A stretch of 16,360 bases of DNA from Methanomassiliicoccales archaeon (GTDB lineage Archaea; Thermoplasmatota; Thermoplasmata; Methanomassiliicoccales; JACIVX01). The DNA lies in the NCBI GenBank assembly GCA_028682925.1, contig JAJRAG010000144.1, positions 1 to 16,360 of the forward strand, read 5' to 3'. This document shows, in pieces, positions 13,360 through 16,360 of the stretch (its first letter is position 1; each line of letters opens with the position of its first letter). The notes under the pieces are model-generated. The model was not told where the DNA came from. It did not search any database and saw nothing but the letters and a program-made list of their open reading frames with translations. The position numbers were made by a program, and so were the translations under genes.

Positions 13360-15096
13360 CTAATCCGGGAAGACCCTGTCTAACTCCGCGTCCGACACGT
13401 CAAAGACGACGTTCTTCGGCGGAAGCGCCTCGGTCCGCATGAACTCAGGCGGCCTGTCGTGGGCCTTAGTCAGCCCTGCGGCCTTGTTGAACTTCCTCTC
13501 GATATCGAGCACCTTGGCGCCATAGTTTACGGCATCGCTCACCGTCCACTTAGTCCCTAGGACGGCATTGCAGGATTCGACCATTCCCTCCAGACCTTCC
13601 GGAATGTCCAGAATGGCGAAGGCGATGAACAGACAGTACCCGCTCGAATCGATGAGAGCGGTGGCCTGCTGCAATCCCCTCGACAGATCGGCCTTCTTCG
13701 GGTCCAGCGGATCGGCCTTGCCTCCGACGCCCAATATCTCCGGCGCGATAGCGTAGCCCGCCGTATGGTCGGCGCCCATCGGAGTCGTCATGTAAGTCAC
13801 CCCGATGCCCTTGATCGGCCTCGGATCGTAGGCTGGCATTCCCTGGCCCTTGGAGGTCGGAATCCTCGTCACGCCAAAAGCCTTGCCGGTGAATTCGGTT
13901 CCGTTCGCAAGGATCCTACCGAGCGGGGTCTTCTTCCTGACCTCTTCGAGCATCTCCAGCGCCTTTTTGCCATCTCCGAAGTTCGCCAATCCTCCCTCCA
14001 TCGCGACAGCCAATGTGTCCCCGGCTTCGATAGTATCGAGTCCGAGATCGTTGCAGGCACGGTTCAGCTCCCCGACGTCGTCTAGGTTGTATATGCCGCA
14101 ATTAGGTCCGAGAGCCCAGACTGACTCGTACTCAAGCACGCCGACCGGGTCCTTTCCTCCTTCCTTGACCCAGACCTCAGAGCACTGAATGATGCAACCG
14201 GGGCTGCACATGTGCGGCCTCTCGCCGCCCCTCTTCTTGATCGTCTCCGCTTTCTTCTCTCCTGACACTAGAGGAGCCAGTTCGTCGTAGCCCAAGGAGA
14301 AGTTCCTGTGGGGAAGCGCGCCCGCCTCGTTTATCACATTGATCAATGCGTCAGTACCGTAAGTGTTCAGAGTCCCGCCCGGCTTGGTGACGCCATGAGT
14401 CGTCAGCGCCGAGGTGAGCTTCTTCGTGCCGTGCTTGAATAGTTCCTTGTCGTGAATCTCTACGCCAGGGCCGCCTTCATCGTTTACCACGATGAACTTC
14501 AGGCCCCGGGTAGCCATGACCGCACCCAGTCCACCTCTTCCCGCATATCTGCTTGATAGTCCCTCGATGTCGTTGAAGGCTATGCCAGCAGCGGCTCCTC
14601 CAAGCTCTCCTGCAATACCTGTTCCGCATATGCCGATATCCTTACCATATTTGTCCCCAATCTGCGCGAAGGCCTCATAAAGGCCCCTGCCAGACCACGG
14701 AGTCGCGTCGATGAGCTCCGCCTTGTCCTTTGCGATGTTGAGCAGGTAACCCTTGTCCTTCCGCTGTCCTTCGACGATTATAGCCTTGATCCCTGCTTTG
14801 GCCAGCTTCTGCGCGAAGCTCGTTCCAGCGTTCGCTTCCTTTATTCCGCCAGTGAGCGGGGATTTTCCTCCGACAGATATTCTGCCAGAAGTCGGTGCGC
14901 TGGTTCCTGTCACTATTCCAGGAGCAAACACCAGCTTGTTGTTTGGCCCCAACGGATGACACGTCGGTGGCACTTCCTCTGACACGATCGTCGAGGTCAG
15001 TGCTCGTCCCCCTAAGTCCTTCCATTTGCTGGGAACGTTCTCGAAGCTGACCTTGAGCTCGTTCATGTCCACTCGCAATATCTTAGATGTCAGAAT
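13360..15096 (-). CDS. Aldehyde:ferredoxin oxidoreductase family (tungsten/molybdenum bis-pterin enzyme)
   Basis: Enzymes of this family oxidise aldehydes to acids with ferredoxin, using W (or Mo) bound by two pterins plus one [4Fe-4S] cluster. Positions count from the TTG at 15078. The N-terminal AOR domain shows GGRALTS, NKLVFAPG, RISVGGKSPLTGG and RYAGRGGLGAVMA. The cluster ligands appear to be C291, C295 and C299 (CSPGCIIQC) with C482 in DSSGYC. The first pair is spaced C-x3-C, whereas P. furiosus AOR has C-x2-C. Pterin-binding GMPAYDPRPIKGIG and TTPMGADHT are present. The substrate is unknown. No ATG, GTG or TTG lies at SD distance: GGAGGA is at 15105-15100, and TTG, GTG and ATG at 15078, 15072 and 15066 are too far. 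The in-frame ATT at 15096 gives MLTSKILRVDM, the usual family N-terminus, so I use it. The gene heads the cluster with two MoaD-like genes and an E1. Confidence 0.93.
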   Translation of the reverse strand: MLTSKILRVDMNELKVSFENVPSKWKDLGGRALTSTIVSEEVPPTCHPLGPNNKLVFAPGIVTGTSAPTSGRISVGGKSPLTGGIKEANAGTSFAQKLAKAGIKAIIVEGQRKDKGYLLNIAKDKAELIDATPWSGRGLYEAFAQIGDKYGKDIGICGTGIAGELGGAAAGIAFNDIEGLSSRYAGRGGLGAVMATRGLKFIVVNDEGGPGVEIHDKELFKHGTKKLTSALTTHGVTKPGGTLNTYGTDALINVINEAGALPHRNFSLGYDELAPLVSGEKKAETIKKRGGERPHMCSPGCIIQCSEVWVKEGGKDPVGVLEYESVWALGPNCGIYNLDDVGELNRACNDLGLDTIEAGDTLAVAMEGGLANFGDGKKALEMLEEVRKKTPLGRILANGTEFTGKAFGVTRIPTSKGQGMPAYDPRPIKGIGVTYMTTPMGADHTAGYAIAPEILGVGGKADPLDPKKADLSRGLQQATALIDSSGYCLFIAFAILDIPEGLEGMVESCNAVLGTKWTVSDAVNYGAKVLDIERKFNKAAGLTKAHDRPPEFMRTEALPPKNVVFDVSDAELDRVFPD

Positions 15097-15133
15097 TATT
15101 CCTCCTGTATTGTAATAGCTCCTATGTGCTTAA

Positions 15134-15157
15134 GTAGATTACGAGAATCGAATCTAC
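15134..15157. repeat. 24-base inverted repeat upstream of AOR
   Basis: GTAGATT (15134-15140) and AATCTAC (15151-15157) are perfect inverted arms around a 10-base spacer, and inside the spacer CGA-GAA-TCG can pair as well. The element lies about 40 bases upstream of the AOR start, overlapping a weak TATA-like sequence (TACTTAAGC on the minus strand). It could be an operator or a leader-RNA hairpin. Confidence 0.5.
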
Positions 15158-15189
15158 GAACCCGCTTCCGACCCACATGATACGGTTAT

Positions 15190-15199
15190 GTTTATATAA
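15190..15199. promoter_or_regulatory. Strong TATA element in the AOR / ABC divergent region
   Basis: GTTTATATAA on the plus strand and TTATATAAAC on the minus strand are both good TATA boxes. Read leftward it would start AOR transcription near 15168, with a leader of about 70 bases containing the inverted repeat. Read rightward it would give a leader of about 100 bases for the ABC gene. Confidence 0.55.
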
Positions 15200-15266
15200 G
15201 CATCTCGATTCTTCTGCGAAATACAACAATCTCTCAACGATACGTGACAGTCCTGTATCGGGACAA

Positions 15267-15276
15267 CTTATTATAC
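15267..15276 (+). promoter_or_regulatory. Second TATA-like box ahead of the ABC ATPase gene
   Basis: CTTATTATAC would start transcription near 15298, giving a leader of about 27 bases that includes the SD sequence GGAAGGTGA (15315-15323). Confidence 0.5.
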
Positions 15277-15324
15277 TCCATCTTGCATTGACCGCCCAGG
15301 TAACCAACTAGAAAGGAAGGTGAC

Positions 15325-16296
15325 ATTATCACCAACGCGGTAATCGAAGTGCGCGACCTTTTCAAGACCTACGGCAATCTCAAAGCTGTCGATAGAATCA
15401 GTTTCGATGTCAATGCAGGCGAGGTGTTCTCGCTTTTGGGTCCGAACGGAGCCGGAAAGACAACGACCGTCGAAATCCTCGAATGCCTAAGACCACTGAC
15501 ATCTGGAGAAGTGAAAGTGCTTGGAATGGATGTCAACAGGGATGCGAACAAGATCAAGAGAAGAATCGGCGTGCTGCCTCAGGATTTCAACGCTTTCGAC
15601 CTCCTCACAGTCAAAGAAAACATCGAGTTCTTTGGCGGTATGTATGACAAGAGCATCGACGCCGACGAATTGATCGATGCTGTCGACCTGAGGGAGAAGA
15701 GGGATGAGTACTTCAAGAATCTTTCAGGCGGACTGAAGCAAAGGGTCGGCGTGGCGATTTCCATGGTGAACGATCCTGAGATCGTGTTCCTGGACGAACC
15801 AACGACCGGTCTTGATCCCAAGGCGAGAAGGGACGTTTGGGGCGTCATTCGGTCCATGAAGACCAAAGACAAGACTGTAGTCCTTACCACGCACTATATG
15901 GAGGAGGCGGAGGTGCTCTCGGATCGCGTGGGCATCATCGATCATGGCAAGTTCATCGCTTTCGGCACCCCGAAAGAGATAATCGACAAGCACGGCTCAG
16001 GAAGCAGATGCATTATTTCGAACTGCGATGACAGGTGCTTGGCTGCTTTACAGGGTCAATGGCCTTCGGCTGAGAAGAACAATGGTGAGATCATAATCAG
16101 ACTAGAATCGAAGAACTCGCTGCCCGAGGTCATATACACATTGGACCGGTCAGGCGGCAACTACGAGCAGATACAGGTGACCCGGCCGACCCTCGAAGAT
16201 GTCTTCCTCAGTCTCACGGGCAAGAAGCTCGTGGGGGTAGAGACGGAGCCAGTCAGGGGGAAGAAGAAAAAGAAGGGTAGGAGGGGGGTGGACTAG
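15325..16296 (+). CDS. ABC transporter ATP-binding protein (DrrA/CcmA-type exporter)
   Basis: This is the nucleotide-binding subunit of an ABC-2 type exporter. Counted from the GTG at 15349, it shows the Walker A motif GPNGAGKTT (31-39), Q-loop LPQDF, signature LSGGLKQR, Walker B VFLDEP, D-loop GLDP and H-loop TTH. A C-terminal region with TRPTLEDVFLSLTGKKL is usual for this subclass, and a Lys/Arg-rich tail ends the protein. The substrate is not shown. The SD GGAAGGTGA lies at 15315-15323, far from the GTG at 15349. Between the in-frame stop at 15301 and that GTG there is no ATG, GTG or TTG. The in-frame ATT at 15325 yields MITNAVIEVRDLFKTYG, the length expected for the family, so I use it. 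The permease gene starts directly after the stop. Confidence 0.93.
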   Translation: MITNAVIEVRDLFKTYGNLKAVDRISFDVNAGEVFSLLGPNGAGKTTTVEILECLRPLTSGEVKVLGMDVNRDANKIKRRIGVLPQDFNAFDLLTVKENIEFFGGMYDKSIDADELIDAVDLREKRDEYFKNLSGGLKQRVGVAISMVNDPEIVFLDEPTTGLDPKARRDVWGVIRSMKTKDKTVVLTTHYMEEAEVLSDRVGIIDHGKFIAFGTPKEIIDKHGSGSRCIISNCDDRCLAALQGQWPSAEKNNGEIIIRLESKNSLPEVIYTLDRSGGNYEQIQVTRPTLEDVFLSLTGKKLVGVETEPVRGKKKKKGRRGVD

Positions 16297-16360
16297 ATGG
16301 CGAATCGCATAATCGTTGCATTGAAAGGCGAGGCAAAGGGATTCTATCGCAACAAGAGCA
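16297..16360 (+). CDS. ABC-2 type transporter permease, N-terminal fragment (cut by window edge)
   Basis: The ATG at 16297 follows the ATPase stop codon with no gap. The frame is open to the window end and reads MANRIIVALKGEAKGFYRNKS. A basic N-terminus of this kind, just before the first membrane helix, is common in ABC-2 permeases. GGAGGGGGG at about 16280-16288 can serve as SD. Only 21 codons are present, so the call rests mainly on the tight coupling to the ATPase. Confidence 0.65.
   Translation, partial: MANRIIVALKGEAKGFYRNKS

Noticed and set aside
1..16360. CRISPR array, insertion sequence, prophage or defence island
   Set aside because: I saw no regularly spaced repeats, transposase, integrase or phage structural gene; the gene content is housekeeping plus one metabolic module.

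Overview
The window looks like a chromosomal stretch of a euryarchaeon, most likely in or near Thermoplasmatota; the phylum is inference. The archaeal assignment rests on TATA-type promoters about 25-30 bases ahead of genes, several of which look leaderless. It also rests on gene content: archaeal SepF, a PUA protein of the Tma20/MCT-1 type, a GAN/RecJ-like DHH nuclease, archaeal-type RtcB, an aldehyde:ferredoxin oxidoreductase (AOR) and a tRNA-His with no encoded CCA. I see no insertion sequence, phage gene or CRISPR array.

Layout. 1-2188 (+): a DEDDy-type exonuclease cut by the left edge, then a GAN/RecJ-like nuclease in the same probable operon. 2178-3089 (-): ornithine carbamoyltransferase, whose 3' end overlaps the nuclease gene by 11 bases. 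3090-3497: a long intergenic region with promoter elements and a possible small broken membrane gene. 3498-4073 (+): an ArsR-like winged-helix regulator. 4222-4295 (+): tRNA-His(GTG). 4571-6025 (+): RtcB RNA ligase. 6055-9186 (-): five genes in one direction, each apparently with its own promoter: a zinc ribbon protein, a PUA RNA-binding protein, a second small zinc ribbon protein, the FtsZ anchor SepF and an HD-domain phosphohydrolase. 9388-10806 (+): a two-gene operon for a membrane-anchored exported protein rich in N-glycosylation sequons and a four-helix membrane protein. 10807-11061: an intergenic stretch with inverted repeats. 11062-11787 (+): an unrecognised protein with a four-cysteine cluster.

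11793-15096 (-) is the most coherent module. In transcription order it holds AOR, a MoaD-like beta-grasp protein ending in GlyGly, a second beta-grasp protein without GlyGly, and a MoeB/ThiF-like E1 enzyme. This reads as a tungsten or molybdenum pterin oxidoreductase with its own cofactor or sulfur-transfer genes. 15325-16360 (+) is an ABC exporter: an ATPase followed directly by a permease cut by the right edge.

The least expected signal is at translation starts. The divergent AOR and ABC ATPase genes both have a strong Shine-Dalgarno (SD) sequence but no ATG, GTG or TTG at the proper distance. In both, an in-frame ATT sits where the start codon should be, and starting there restores the N-terminus expected for the family. 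The AOR module is also notable because it pairs GG and non-GG beta-grasp proteins with an E1 that lacks the usual crossover-loop cysteine.
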